The position numbers were made by a program, and so were the translations under genes. Of a DNA stretch of 64,000 nt, positions 35,446 through 44,550 are shown piece by piece; within the stretch, counting starts at the first letter, position 1; each line of letters starts with the position of its first letter. Origin of the DNA: an uncultured Roseobacter sp. (GTDB lineage Bacteria > Pseudomonadota > Alphaproteobacteria > Rhodobacterales > Rhodobacteraceae); contig NZ_CANMNK010000001.1 in assembly GCF_947499265.1 (NCBI RefSeq), forward strand, positions 271,001 to 335,000, written 5' to 3'. The notes beneath the pieces are model-generated. The model was not told the DNA's origin and searched no databases. It was given only the letters and a program-made list of their open reading frames with translations.

Positions 35446-36771
35446 CTATCTATCGGCCAGCGTAAGGCCCGCATAAAGCGGCGGCATCACGATCCGCCGG
35501 GCGCGGCCAAACGGGAATTTTTGCAAGGGCTGGCGCGGGGCCTCGGGGTACAAATCCGGCGTAATACCTTGCACCAATTCGGCCAGCAGCTTTCCACCAA
35601 AACTGCCCATGGCAATGCCGTTGCCATGGTAACACATACCAGCCCACCAGCCAGGGCACCCGGGTACAGCGCCGATGAACGGCAACCCTTGACGTGCCAG
35701 ACACACCATACCTGACCAGACATTTGGTGTTTCGACATGTGACCATGCGGGAAACATCTCTTTGAAATCGCTACGAACACGATCTCTGGCACGGATGTCT
35801 GCGTAAAGTCTGCCGGATAACCCGCCACGCATCCCGAACAAAAATCTACGGTCCGGCATAAGACGAAAGTAATGCAGCAAGTTGCGGGTATCGTAACTCA
35901 TCTGCGCGGTGGACCAGCCCTGCCTTGCAATTTCTTCATCCGAGAGGGGGCGGGTGACCAGGACATTCGACTGTCCCGGCATGTAGCGTCCCGCCAGCCA
36001 ACTCGGTAGGTCTTCGGAGGAATAGCCGTTCGTCGCAACGATCACGTGTTTGGCAGTCACTGACCCAAGTTCACACGTAAGCAACTGTCCATCAGATGCA
36101 GCCTCACTGTTCTGTACTTGACTGTTGTGGAATACAGAGGCGCCTGCCTCTTCGGCAGCCCGCGCCAGCCCAGTCAGGTATTTCATCGGATTGAGCCCAA
36201 AACCAATCGGCGTGGTCAAAGCGCCGAAAAATGGACCGTCCATTCCATGAGCCGCGAGGTCAGATTTCTCAATGATACGGGCGGTGACCTCGTAGTCGTC
36301 TTGCATTTCTGCTGCCCGGGCGCGCAAGCCGACCATATCCTTCGGGCGATGCGCCAGTTCGGTCTCGCCATCAGAATGACGATCAACATCCAGACCCAAG
36401 CGGTCAATGAGCTGCGCCACCAAGCCAACACCCGTGCGCTCTGCTTGCCTGAATGCCCGCCGACCTTCGCGACCAAAACGTGCTTCCAGAGATCGGTTGT
36501 CGACCATACCCCCGCCCAGGCAGCAAAAACCGCCATTGCGACCGGAGGCCCCCCACCCTGGAAAATGTGTCTCTAACAAAACGGTTTTGACACCAGCCTG
36601 TGCCAAGTGCAGCGCCGCCGACATTCCCGTAAACCCACCGCCAATAATGGCGACATCCGCACGATGCGCGCCCCGAAGCGCCGGCCTCTTAGGAACATCA
36701 CAAGTTTCTGGCCACCAACAGGTTTGGCGGGGGCCAGCGCCATAGGCATAGTCGGAAAAAATCCGTCTCAT
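35446..36771 (-). CDS. FAD-dependent amine oxidase, PuuB-like
   Basis: 441 residues. A DAO-fold flavoprotein: dinucleotide-binding DVAIIGGGFTGMSAA (G44-x-G46-x-x-G49), then HFPGWGASGRNGGF, and a C-terminal CYHGNGIAMGSFGGKLLAEL that closes over the FAD. The closest functional group is gamma-glutamylputrescine oxidase. It overlaps the potC-type gene by ATGA as the last gene of the transporter operon, fitting uptake then oxidation of a polyamine derivative. puuA, puuC and puuD are not in the window, so the substrate stays open. Confidence 0.82.
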   Translation of the reverse strand: MRRIFSDYAYGAGPRQTCWWPETCDVPKRPALRGAHRADVAIIGGGFTGMSAALHLAQAGVKTVLLETHFPGWGASGRNGGFCCLGGGMVDNRSLEARFGREGRRAFRQAERTGVGLVAQLIDRLGLDVDRHSDGETELAHRPKDMVGLRARAAEMQDDYEVTARIIEKSDLAAHGMDGPFFGALTTPIGFGLNPMKYLTGLARAAEEAGASVFHNSQVQNSEAASDGQLLTCELGSVTAKHVIVATNGYSSEDLPSWLAGRYMPGQSNVLVTRPLSDEEIARQGWSTAQMSYDTRNLLHYFRLMPDRRFLFGMRGGLSGRLYADIRARDRVRSDFKEMFPAWSHVETPNVWSGMVCLARQGLPFIGAVPGCPGWWAGMCYHGNGIAMGSFGGKLLAELVQGITPDLYPEAPRQPLQKFPFGRARRIVMPPLYAGLTLADR

Positions 36772-37586
36772 GCGGTGCGAGCAGCGGCCTGTTCGTCTCT
36801 TTGCTGCCGCAGGCTGTTACGCTTCGAAATCAAGGATGCACTGATCACGCCAACGGTCACGATCCCGATCATGATCGTCGACAGCGCATTGATTTCCGGT
36901 GATACGCCAAGCCGCACGGCGGAAAAGATTTTGATCGGCAGGGTCGTGGCAGAAGGACCTGCGGTGAATGACGCGATGACAAGGTCATCGAGGCTCAAGG
37001 TGAAGGCCAGCAACCATCCGGAAATGACCGCGGGCGCGATGATTGGCAAGGTCACCAACCTGAAGGCCATGAAACTGGAGCATCCCAGATCAAGCGCCGC
37101 TTCTTCCAAGGACCGGTCAAATGTCATCAACCGGGACGACACCACCACCGAGACATAGCACATCGAAAAAGTCGTATGGGCGAGCACAATCGTCAACACG
37201 CCGCGATCTAGGCCAATCCCGATAAAAAGCAGCAGCAGGGACAGCCCGGTGATCACTTCCGGCATGACCAGCGGCGCATAGATCATCCCCGAAAAAACCG
37301 TGCGGCCCAGAAACCGCCCCCCGCGGACCAAGACATAAGCCGCCATCGTGCCAAGGACGGTGGCCAGTGTTGATGATAGAACCGCCACTTTCACGGTGAC
37401 CCAGGCGGCATCCAGGAAGGCTTCGTTCTGAAGCAATTCGCCGTACCATTTGGTCGAGAACCCGGCCCAGACAGTCACCAGTTTGCTTTCGTTGAACGAA
37501 TAGATGACCAGTATCACCATGGGCAGGTAGAGAAATGCGAACCCCAGCGTGAGGGAGGTGACGTTGAACCAGCTGAGCCTGTTCAT
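36768..37586 (-). CDS. Polyamine-type ABC permease, PotC/PotI-like
   Basis: 272 residues with six membrane helices. The cytoplasmic EAA loop that docks to the ATPase is LEEAALDLGCSSFMAFRLVT. Typical spermidine/putrescine permease 2 with LPIIAPAVISGWLLAFTLS. It overlaps its neighbours on both sides by ATGA (PotB-type upstream, oxidase downstream). Substrate is inferred as putrescine or a related amine from the binding protein and oxidase. Confidence 0.9.
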   Translation of the reverse strand: MNRLSWFNVTSLTLGFAFLYLPMVILVIYSFNESKLVTVWAGFSTKWYGELLQNEAFLDAAWVTVKVAVLSSTLATVLGTMAAYVLVRGGRFLGRTVFSGMIYAPLVMPEVITGLSLLLLFIGIGLDRGVLTIVLAHTTFSMCYVSVVVSSRLMTFDRSLEEAALDLGCSSFMAFRLVTLPIIAPAVISGWLLAFTLSLDDLVIASFTAGPSATTLPIKIFSAVRLGVSPEINALSTIMIGIVTVGVISASLISKRNSLRQQRDEQAAARTA

Positions 37587-38458
37587 GCATCCGCCTCCGC
37601 CTGCCGCTGTTGGTTGCGTTGAAACAGGATGATCGGGATGATCAGGATCAACAGGAGGATGACGGCGACGGCGCTGGCGACCGGCCAGTCACGGTTGTTG
37701 AAGAACTCCTCCCACAACACCTTCCCGATCATCAGGGTTCCGGACCCACCCAGCAGAGACGGGATCACAAATTCACCCAAGGCCGGGATGAACACCAGAA
37801 AACTGCCCGCCACGATGCCGTTTTTCGACAGGGGAATGGTCACCAGCCAAAACGCCTGAAACCGGGAACACCCCAGATCTTCGGCAGCCTCGATCAATGA
37901 TCCGTCAAGCCGATCAAGGGCCGAAAAAATCGGCAGGATCATGAACGGAACGTAGGTATAGATGATGCCGATATAGACCGCCGTGGTGGTGTTCAGGATG
38001 GTCAGTGGCGCGGAAATAAGACCAGTCCAAAGCAGGAATTGGTTCAGGAACCCTTCCTGGCTCAAGATTCCCATCCAAGCATAGACCCGGATCAGGAAAG
38101 ACGTCCAGAAGGGCAGGATCACCAGCATCATCAGCGTCGGGCGCCACTCTTCCGGCGCGCGGGCCATAGCATAGGCGATGGGATAGCCGACCAGCAAGGT
38201 CAGGATGGTCGAGATGAGCGCGATCCGCAGGGAGCTGATATAGGCTTTCCAGTAGAGATCATCGGAAGCCAGAAAAGCGAAGTTCTCAAAATCGAGCGCT
38301 GCAAAAAAGGGGCCGAACCCTTCGTCCAGGGTTGGGGTATAGGGTGGTATCGCCAGTGCAATGTCGGAGAGCGAAATCTTGAAAACGATGACGAAGGGCA
38401 CAAGAAACAAGGCCAAAAGCCAGGCATAGGGTACTGCGATGAGCGCAAACCGCTGCAT
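37583..38458 (-). CDS. Polyamine-type ABC permease, PotB/PotH-like
   Basis: 291 residues from ATG 38458; the frame is open further upstream but that part would run into the potA-type gene. Six membrane helices. The EAA loop is LIEAAEDLGCSRFQAFWLVT, and PFWTSFLIRVYAWMGIL is typical for PotB. It lies 28 bases after the ATPase stop and overlaps the PotC-type start by ATGA. Confidence 0.9.
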   Translation of the reverse strand: MQRFALIAVPYAWLLALFLVPFVIVFKISLSDIALAIPPYTPTLDEGFGPFFAALDFENFAFLASDDLYWKAYISSLRIALISTILTLLVGYPIAYAMARAPEEWRPTLMMLVILPFWTSFLIRVYAWMGILSQEGFLNQFLLWTGLISAPLTILNTTTAVYIGIIYTYVPFMILPIFSALDRLDGSLIEAAEDLGCSRFQAFWLVTIPLSKNGIVAGSFLVFIPALGEFVIPSLLGGSGTLMIGKVLWEEFFNNRDWPVASAVAVILLLILIIPIILFQRNQQRQAEADA

Positions 38459-38486
38459 CAGAACGTTCTCTTGTGGCGCGACTTCA

Positions 38487-39614
38487 TCATTGTTCCAACA
38501 AAACCCCTGCCGTGGCGGTCCAGGACACCCAGACCGGATCCTCCCAAGTGAAACTACGACGCGAAATACGCTGCGTGTTTGCGGTCTGCGCTTTGATGAT
38601 CTGACCGCCCGGCAACTCGACATGATAGGTCGACAGATTGCCCAGATAAGCGATGTCGAGCACCGTGCCCTGCACCGCATTTTCTGCATCAGACGGACGC
38701 TCGGCGCTGATCGCAATCTTCTCGGGCCGCACCGCCAGATGGCAGGCTTGGCCGTCGCTAAAGGCGCGATCAGAAGCGGCCATGAAAGGTGCCTGCCCTT
38801 CCGCCCAATGGACGTGGTATTGACCCGCGCCCGCGGGTTTTGTAGATCCACCAACGATATTCACATCACCAATGAAATCAGCGACATAGACACTGCTTGG
38901 GGCCTCATAGATACGTTCCGGCGTGGCAACCTGCATGACCCGTCCTTCGTCCATCACGGCTACGCGGCTGGCGACGGTCATCGCCTCTTCCTGATCATGG
39001 GTGACGATCACAAAGGTGGTGCCGGTCTTTTCCTGAATGTCCATGAGTTCGAACTGCGTGGCCTGACGCAGCTTGGCATCCAACGCGCCCAGCGGCTCAT
39101 CCAGCAGCAGCAATTTCGGTGCCTTGGCGAGACTGCGGGCGAGGGCCACACGCTGGCGCTGCCCACCGGAAATCTGATGCGGCTTGCGACGCGCAAACTT
39201 TTCCAACCGCGTCAGCTTCAGCATCTCCCCCACACGATCATCGATATCGTTTTTGGGCATGTCGCCGCGCCGCAGCCCGAACGCAATATTTTCATAAACG
39301 CTCAAATGTGGAAACAACGCGTAGGACTGGAACATCATGTTTACCGCGCGTTTGTTGGGCGGCACCGGCGCTATATCCTGCCCGGCCAGTTCAATCCGCC
39401 CTTCGGTCGGCGTCTCAAACCCCGCCAGCATCCGCATCATCGTGGTCTTGCCGCAGCCGGACGGGCCCAACAGCGCAAAGAATTCCTTTTCAAAAATATC
39501 GAGCGTGAGGTCATCGATCGCGACGAATTCACCAAAGCGCTTGGTCACATTTTCAAAGCGGATCAATGGCTTTTCTGCCGGATCATCCCAGGGGGCAAAG
39601 ACGGTCTGGTTCAC
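38487..39614 (-). CDS. Polyamine-type ABC ATPase, PotA/PotG-like
   Basis: 375 residues from GTG 39614, with AAAGGA 6 bases upstream. Walker A GPSGCGKTT at 50-58, a signature ISGGQRQRV, Walker B LLLLDEPLGALD and the switch His in IVTHDQEEAM. The C-terminal about 120 residues form the regulatory TOBE domain of the spermidine/putrescine class. A strong hairpin lies between it and the upstream binding-protein gene. Confidence 0.92.
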   Translation of the reverse strand: MNQTVFAPWDDPAEKPLIRFENVTKRFGEFVAIDDLTLDIFEKEFFALLGPSGCGKTTMMRMLAGFETPTEGRIELAGQDIAPVPPNKRAVNMMFQSYALFPHLSVYENIAFGLRRGDMPKNDIDDRVGEMLKLTRLEKFARRKPHQISGGQRQRVALARSLAKAPKLLLLDEPLGALDAKLRQATQFELMDIQEKTGTTFVIVTHDQEEAMTVASRVAVMDEGRVMQVATPERIYEAPSSVYVADFIGDVNIVGGSTKPAGAGQYHVHWAEGQAPFMAASDRAFSDGQACHLAVRPEKIAISAERPSDAENAVQGTVLDIAYLGNLSTYHVELPGGQIIKAQTANTQRISRRSFTWEDPVWVSWTATAGVLLEQ

Positions 39615-39651
39615 GTCATGTCCTTTGTGCGCCCAACCGGTGGGCCAATGC

Positions 39652-39680
39652 AAAAAGGGCGGAGCACCTTGGCCCCGCCC
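39652..39680 (-). terminator. Intercistronic terminator/attenuator after the binding-protein gene
   Basis: On the minus strand GGGCGGGGC, loop CAAGGT, GCTCCGCCC, then TTTTT: a 9-bp stem (one G-U pair) with a T-run, 15 bases after the binding-protein stop. It fits an intrinsic terminator that lets only part of transcription continue into the ATPase and permeases. Confidence 0.75.
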
Positions 39681-39695
39681 GATTTCGTAACCCGT

Positions 39696-40778
39696 TCAGG
39701 TTCCGGATTTGATCTTGGTCCAGAGACGGGTGACCGTGCGCTGCACCTTCGCTGGATAAGGCGAGAAAGTGTAGAGATTTTTGACGGTTTCCGCATCCGG
39801 GTAGATCGCGGGATCGCCAATCACATCCTCGGCCAACAGTTCCTGAGATGCCTTGTTTCCATTGGCGAAATACACGTAGTTCGACGCATCCGCCATGTTC
39901 TGCGCATCCATGATGAAGTTCAGGAAGACATGCGCGGCCTCGGGGTTCGGTGCATCGACAGGGACGGCCATCATGTCAAACCACATCAACGACCCTTCGG
40001 CGAAAGCATTATAGGCGATTTCGACGCCATTGTCGGCCTCGTCCGCACGGTCACGCGCTTGCAGCACGTCGCCCGACCATCCCACGGCGACGCAGATGTC
40101 CCCATTGGCGAGCGCATTGATGTATTCGGAACTGTGGAATTTCTTGATGTAGGGTCGGACGGCCATCAACGGTGCTTCGACCTTCGCGATCACATCAGGG
40201 TCCTGGCTGTTTGGGTCCTCGCCCAGATACTGAAGCACCATCGGAACGATCTCGGTGGGCGCGTCGAGGAAATAGACACCGCATGCCGCCAGCTTTTCCA
40301 TGTTTTCGGGGTTCAGCACCAGTTCCATGCTGTCCAGAGGCGCGTCGTCCCCCAGCGCTTCGCGAACCTTGCCCACATTCACGCCGAGACCAGTCGTGCC
40401 CCACATGTAATTGATCGCGTATTCGTTGCCGGGGTCGTATTGGTCAGTGCGTTCCTGAATGACATCCCACATGTTCTCGAGGTTGGGCAGCTTTGATTTA
40501 TCAAGCTTCTGGAACGCCCCGGCCGAAATCTGGCGCTGCAGGAAATCCGCGGTGGGAACGACAACGTCATATCCTGAACCGCCCGCCAGCATCTTGGTTT
40601 CCAGCACTTCATTGCTGTCGAACACATCATAGATCAGGTCAATGCCGGTTTCCGCTTCGAACTTCTCCAGCAGCGCTTCGTCAATGTAATCTGACCAGTT
40701 GTAAACACGTACTTCATCAGCGATCGCCGCCGATGTAGATAGCGCCAGAACGGCGCTGCTCAGCATGAGCTTGTTCAT
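39696..40778 (-). CDS. Periplasmic putrescine/spermidine-binding protein, PotF-like
   Basis: 360 residues from ATG 40778, with GGGAG upstream; the longer frame has no site. Signal peptide about 1-20 (STSAAIA before DE). The mature start EVRVYNWSDYIDEALLEKFE and later VFDSNEVLETKMLAGGSGYDVV are typical of PotF/PotD. An acidic and aromatic ligand pocket is expected from GWSGDVLQARDRA. First gene of a minus-strand operon, divergent from the GntR regulator. Confidence 0.92.
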   Translation of the reverse strand: MNKLMLSSAVLALSTSAAIADEVRVYNWSDYIDEALLEKFEAETGIDLIYDVFDSNEVLETKMLAGGSGYDVVVPTADFLQRQISAGAFQKLDKSKLPNLENMWDVIQERTDQYDPGNEYAINYMWGTTGLGVNVGKVREALGDDAPLDSMELVLNPENMEKLAACGVYFLDAPTEIVPMVLQYLGEDPNSQDPDVIAKVEAPLMAVRPYIKKFHSSEYINALANGDICVAVGWSGDVLQARDRADEADNGVEIAYNAFAEGSLMWFDMMAVPVDAPNPEAAHVFLNFIMDAQNMADASNYVYFANGNKASQELLAEDVIGDPAIYPDAETVKNLYTFSPYPAKVQRTVTRLWTKIKSGT

Positions 40779-40823
40779 ATCATACTCCCGTTGATATCGA
40801 CCGGGTTTGTCCCGGTTCAGGCG

Positions 40824-40833
40824 AATTTGATCA
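40824..40833. promoter_or_regulatory. Candidate GntR operator, left copy
   Basis: AATTTGATCA in the divergent region between the PotF-like gene (46 bases) and the GntR gene (99 bases). The same 10 bases occur at 41645-41654 on the other side of the regulator gene; similarity continues as nnTTyTG. The core TTGATCA is near-palindromic. The role is inferred from placement. Confidence 0.45.
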
Positions 40834-40931
40834 AGTTTTGCCTCCTTCGGCAAGATGCTTTATGCTTTCATGCGATCATACCCTGCGCAAGGGATGCGGT
40901 TTGTATTCAAGATGAAGGCGAAGGACGGATC

Positions 40932-41621
40932 ATGCAAATGCTCAGAAATCCAGCACCTGCTGATCCGCAGGCAGAGGGTAAAATGCCCGCGCACCAGCAC
41001 GTCTATGAACAGCTTCGAACGCGCATCCTGTTCGGCGATCTTGCACCGGGTCAGGCCGTCACCATTCAGGGTCTGGTCGAAGATCTCGGCGCCGGCATGA
41101 CGCCTGTCCGCGAGGCCATTCGCCGGTTGATCTCGGATGGTGCGCTGAGCATGCGGGGCAATCGCCGTGTCATCGTGCCTCAACTCACGGCGGATTGTAT
41201 CGAACAGCTTGATTTCATGCGTCAATCTTTGGAGCCACAACTGGCCCGCCTGGCGACAGTACATATGAATGACGCCATACTGGACGATCTGCGTACTGAA
41301 GATGACGCGCTGAACAAGGCGATTTCAAGCGGCGACATTCCCGCTTATCTGACCCAAAATTATCGCTTCCATGCAATACTCTACGAGGCGGCGCGCGCAC
41401 CTATTCTAAGCGCTACCGTTGATAGTCTTTGGTTGCGGTTTGCACCCTCTCTCAGAGTCGTTTGTGGCAGATACGGAACCCTCAACCTGCCGGACAAACA
41501 TGCCGACCTGCTCGTTGCGCTTGCCGCCAGAGATGCAGATGCAGCCGCCCAGGCCATGGCGGAAGATGTGCACCAGGGAATGCTGCAAATTCGCGCCTCG
41601 CTTGAGGCTGCCGACGGGTGA
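40932..41621 (+). CDS. GntR-family (FCD) regulator of the polyamine region
   Basis: 229 residues from ATG 40932, with AAGGACGG upstream. Winged helix at about 20-90: VYEQLRTRILFGDLAPGQAV then GMTPVREAIRRLISDGAL. The C-terminal FCD domain (about 95-225) has the His-bearing helices (NYRFHAILYEAA; EDVHQGMLQI). It lies between divergent transporter/oxidase genes and the aminotransferase, so it probably senses a polyamine or product and controls both sides. Ligand not shown. Confidence 0.88.
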   Translation: MQMLRNPAPADPQAEGKMPAHQHVYEQLRTRILFGDLAPGQAVTIQGLVEDLGAGMTPVREAIRRLISDGALSMRGNRRVIVPQLTADCIEQLDFMRQSLEPQLARLATVHMNDAILDDLRTEDDALNKAISSGDIPAYLTQNYRFHAILYEAARAPILSATVDSLWLRFAPSLRVVCGRYGTLNLPDKHADLLVALAARDADAAAQAMAEDVHQGMLQIRASLEAADG

Positions 41622-41644
41622 CAGCGATTCGATTGACTTCGGAT

Positions 41645-41654
41645 AATTTGATCA
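41645..41654. promoter_or_regulatory. Candidate GntR operator, right copy
   Basis: AATTTGATCA between the GntR gene and the aminotransferase, 54 bases before the aminotransferase ATG. Identical to the left copy at 40824. A location over or near a promoter would suit repression. Confidence 0.45.
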
Positions 41655-41707
41655 TATTCTGAAACCACAGGCCGTGCGCGGTCATTTTCCATGTCACAGG
41701 TACCCTC

Positions 41708-43105
41708 ATGCCCGCCATCACAAACCACATGCCGACCGCTGAGCTGCAGGCGCTGGACGCCGCGCATCACATGCACCCCTTCACGACGAACGACGAGTTA
41801 GCCGACAAAGGTGCGCGCATCATCACCCGGGCCAAAGGGGTCTACCTGACCGATAGTGAGGGCAATCAGATCCTCGACGGTATGGCGGGTCTGTGGTGTG
41901 TGAACATCGGGTACGGACGTCCGGAAATGGCCGAGGTGGCGGCGCGCCAGATGATGGAATTGCCCTACTACAACACCTTTTTCATGACGACGCATGTCCC
42001 CGCCATTGCGCTGGCGCAGGAGATTGCCAAGCTGACACCGGAAGGCATGAAACACGTGTTTTTTGCCGGTTCAGGGTCGGAGGCGAATGACACCAACATC
42101 CGGATGGTGCGCACCTATTGGGCCGAAAAGGGCCACCCCACCAAGTCCCACATCATCAGTCGCAAAAACGCCTATCACGGGTCATCCGTCGGGTCCGGGT
42201 CGCTGGGTGGCATGAGCTATATGCACGCGCAGGGTGGCATGCCGATCCCTGGTATTCATCACATCAACCAGCCCGACTGGTGGGCAGAGGGCGGTGACAT
42301 GACGCCCGAAGCCTTTGGTCTGGCCCGGGCGCAGGAACTGGAAGCGAAAATCCTCGAACTGGGCGAGGAAAACGTCGCCGCTTTCATCGCAGAACCGGTG
42401 CAGGGCGCGGGCGGTGTGGTCGTGCCGCCAGACAGTTATTGGCCTGAAATCCAGCGCATCTGTGACACATATGAGATCCTGCTGATCGCGGATGAGGTGA
42501 TCTGCGGTTTTGGCCGGACGGGCAACTGGTTCGGTAGCCAAACCATGGGCATTCGCCCGCATATCATGACCATCGCCAAGGGATTGAGTTCCGGCTACCA
42601 GCCCATCGGCGGGTCGATCGTCTGCGACGAGGTTGCTGCGGTCATCGGCGCAACAGAGTTCAATCACGGTTACACCTATTCCGGCCACCCGGTCGCTGCC
42701 GCCGTGGCACTGGAAAACATGCGTATCCTGCAGGAGGAAGACATCATCGAACGTGTCCGAACCGTTGGCGCACCGGCGCTGAAGGCAGGGCTGGAAAAAC
42801 TGGCCGAGCATCCGTTGGTGGGCGGTCTGTCGATCAAGGGGATGATGGCGTCGCTGCCCCTGACACCGCATAAGGAGAGCCGTGCGAAATTCGCCGTCGA
42901 CGCGGGCACCGTGGGGTACATGTGCCGCGAGCGGTGCTTTGCGAATAACCTTGTCATGCGCCATGTCGGGGATCGGATGATCATCTCTCCTCCTCTGATC
43001 ATCGAACCCGAGGATATCGATGTCTTCATGACCCGCGCCCGGACCGCGCTGGACGAAACCTATGTGCAGTTAAAAGAGCAGGACATGCTCAAACCGGCCT
43101 GCTGA
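41708..43105 (+). CDS. Class III omega-aminotransferase, putrescine-pyruvate type (SpuC-like)
   Basis: 465 residues. A PLP enzyme that moves a terminal amine, probably from putrescine or a related diamine, to pyruvate. Catalytic lysine K291 in TIAKGLSSGYQPIGG; AFIAEPVQGAGG, then LIADEVICGFGRTG with the PLP-binding Asp; and GSGSEANDTNIRM binding phosphate. The substrate is inferred from neighbours: amine transporters on both sides and a PuuB-like oxidase. Beta-alanine or another omega-amino acid is an alternative. Confidence 0.87.
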   Translation: MPAITNHMPTAELQALDAAHHMHPFTTNDELADKGARIITRAKGVYLTDSEGNQILDGMAGLWCVNIGYGRPEMAEVAARQMMELPYYNTFFMTTHVPAIALAQEIAKLTPEGMKHVFFAGSGSEANDTNIRMVRTYWAEKGHPTKSHIISRKNAYHGSSVGSGSLGGMSYMHAQGGMPIPGIHHINQPDWWAEGGDMTPEAFGLARAQELEAKILELGEENVAAFIAEPVQGAGGVVVPPDSYWPEIQRICDTYEILLIADEVICGFGRTGNWFGSQTMGIRPHIMTIAKGLSSGYQPIGGSIVCDEVAAVIGATEFNHGYTYSGHPVAAAVALENMRILQEEDIIERVRTVGAPALKAGLEKLAEHPLVGGLSIKGMMASLPLTPHKESRAKFAVDAGTVGYMCRERCFANNLVMRHVGDRMIISPPLIIEPEDIDVFMTRARTALDETYVQLKEQDMLKPAC

Positions 43106-43331
43106 AGCCCGGCACTCGATTCGTTGCGCTGCGAGCTAGACGGAAATTCTGTCACTATGGCAGAAATTTGCAGCACGTCGGCTCAATATCAGCGCCGCAT
43201 TCAGTCAAATCGCCTTGAATTCAAAATGATACCGCTCGCAGAGAGTTAAGCGCTTGCACCTGATCGGCTGCTTGGTGTTAGATTTGCGACAATCAGTGCG
43301 GAAAACCGCCGGACATAACGGGGAGCCACTC

Positions 43332-44432
43332 TTGGCCGACACTAGTAATGCAGACGCGTTCGTGGAATTCGAACGTGTGCAGAAAAGCTATGATGGCGAA
43401 AATCTCGTCGTCAAAGACCTCAACCTCTCGATGCCCAAAGGTGAATTCCTGACGATGCTTGGCCCTTCTGGGTCCGGGAAAACCACCTGCCTGATGATGC
43501 TGGCCGGATTTGAGACCGCCACCCACGGGGATATCCGTCTGGACGGGGTATCGATCAACAATATCCCCCCGCATAAACGCGGCATCGGCATGGTGTTTCA
43601 GAACTATGCCCTCTTCCCGCATATGACCGTGGCCGAAAACCTCTCCTTCCCGCTGGAAGTGCGCAAGATGGGTAAATCCGACCGCGAGGCCAAGATCATG
43701 CGCGCGCTCGATATGGTGCAGATGGGGGATTTCGCCGGACGGCGCCCCTCGCAGCTCTCAGGCGGCCAACAGCAGCGGATCGCCTTGTCGCGTGCCTTGG
43801 TGTTCGAGCCAGAGCTGGTTTTGATGGATGAACCACTGGGGGCGCTGGACAAACAACTGCGTGAAACGCTGCAATTCGAGATCACAAATCTAGCGCATGA
43901 TCTGGGCATCACCGTGGTCTATGTGACCCACGACCAGACCGAAGCGCTGACCATGTCCGACCGCGTCGCGGTCTTTGACGATGGACGCATTCAGCAGTTG
44001 GCACCACCCGACAAGCTTTATGAGGAACCTGAAAACAGCTTCGTTGCGCAATTCATCGGCGAGAACAATACGCTCGAAGGCAAGGTCAAAGAGATCAAGG
44101 ACGGCACAGCTCTGATACAGTTGGACGGCGGTGAATTAATTGATGCCCAGCCGGTCAATGTCACCGCGGCCGGGGATCGCACGCGCGTCTCGATCCGACC
44201 CGAACGGGTAGAATACAACAAGGACCGCCTGAGCGCGGACGCCCATACGCTGAAAGCTGAAGTGCTGGAATTCATCTACATGGGTGACATCTTTCGCACG
44301 CGCCTGCGCGTGGCGGGCACCGATGAATTCGTGATCAAGACCCGGAACGCCCCGGATGTGGAACGCCTGACCCCGGGACAGCAGATCGAGATTGGCTGGC
44401 TGCCGCAAGATTGCCGCGCATTGGACGCCTGA
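43332..44432 (+). CDS. Second polyamine-type ABC ATPase, PotA-like
   Basis: 366 residues from TTG 43332, chosen because GGGGAG lies 8 bases upstream and the longer frame adds an unconserved tail. Walker A GPSGSGKTT at 44-52, signature LSGGQQQRIALSRAL, Walker B LVLMDEPLGALDKQL and YVTHDQTEALTM. A TOBE-type C-terminus follows. First gene of a plus-strand operon with binding protein, DUF1330 and two permeases. The 226 bases upstream hold a near-inverted repeat (GAAATTCTG ... CAGAAATTT). Confidence 0.9.
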   Translation: MADTSNADAFVEFERVQKSYDGENLVVKDLNLSMPKGEFLTMLGPSGSGKTTCLMMLAGFETATHGDIRLDGVSINNIPPHKRGIGMVFQNYALFPHMTVAENLSFPLEVRKMGKSDREAKIMRALDMVQMGDFAGRRPSQLSGGQQQRIALSRALVFEPELVLMDEPLGALDKQLRETLQFEITNLAHDLGITVVYVTHDQTEALTMSDRVAVFDDGRIQQLAPPDKLYEEPENSFVAQFIGENNTLEGKVKEIKDGTALIQLDGGELIDAQPVNVTAAGDRTRVSIRPERVEYNKDRLSADAHTLKAEVLEFIYMGDIFRTRLRVAGTDEFVIKTRNAPDVERLTPGQQIEIGWLPQDCRALDA

Positions 44433-44550
44433 CGTCTAGTGCGCGTGACCTGTCGTGCCCTTCGCGGGTGCGATCAAAAGAGAGGCGGCGACCAAGCCCG
44501 TTGTCACCTGCCTCCGGACGATGAACGGGCGCACAAATGGGAGACTATCA

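Noticed and set aside
38439-40496. 685-codon plus-strand open frame
   Set aside because: Antisense to conserved potA- and potF-type genes. Its peptide shows no domain and is rich in His and Arg, as expected of a shadow frame.
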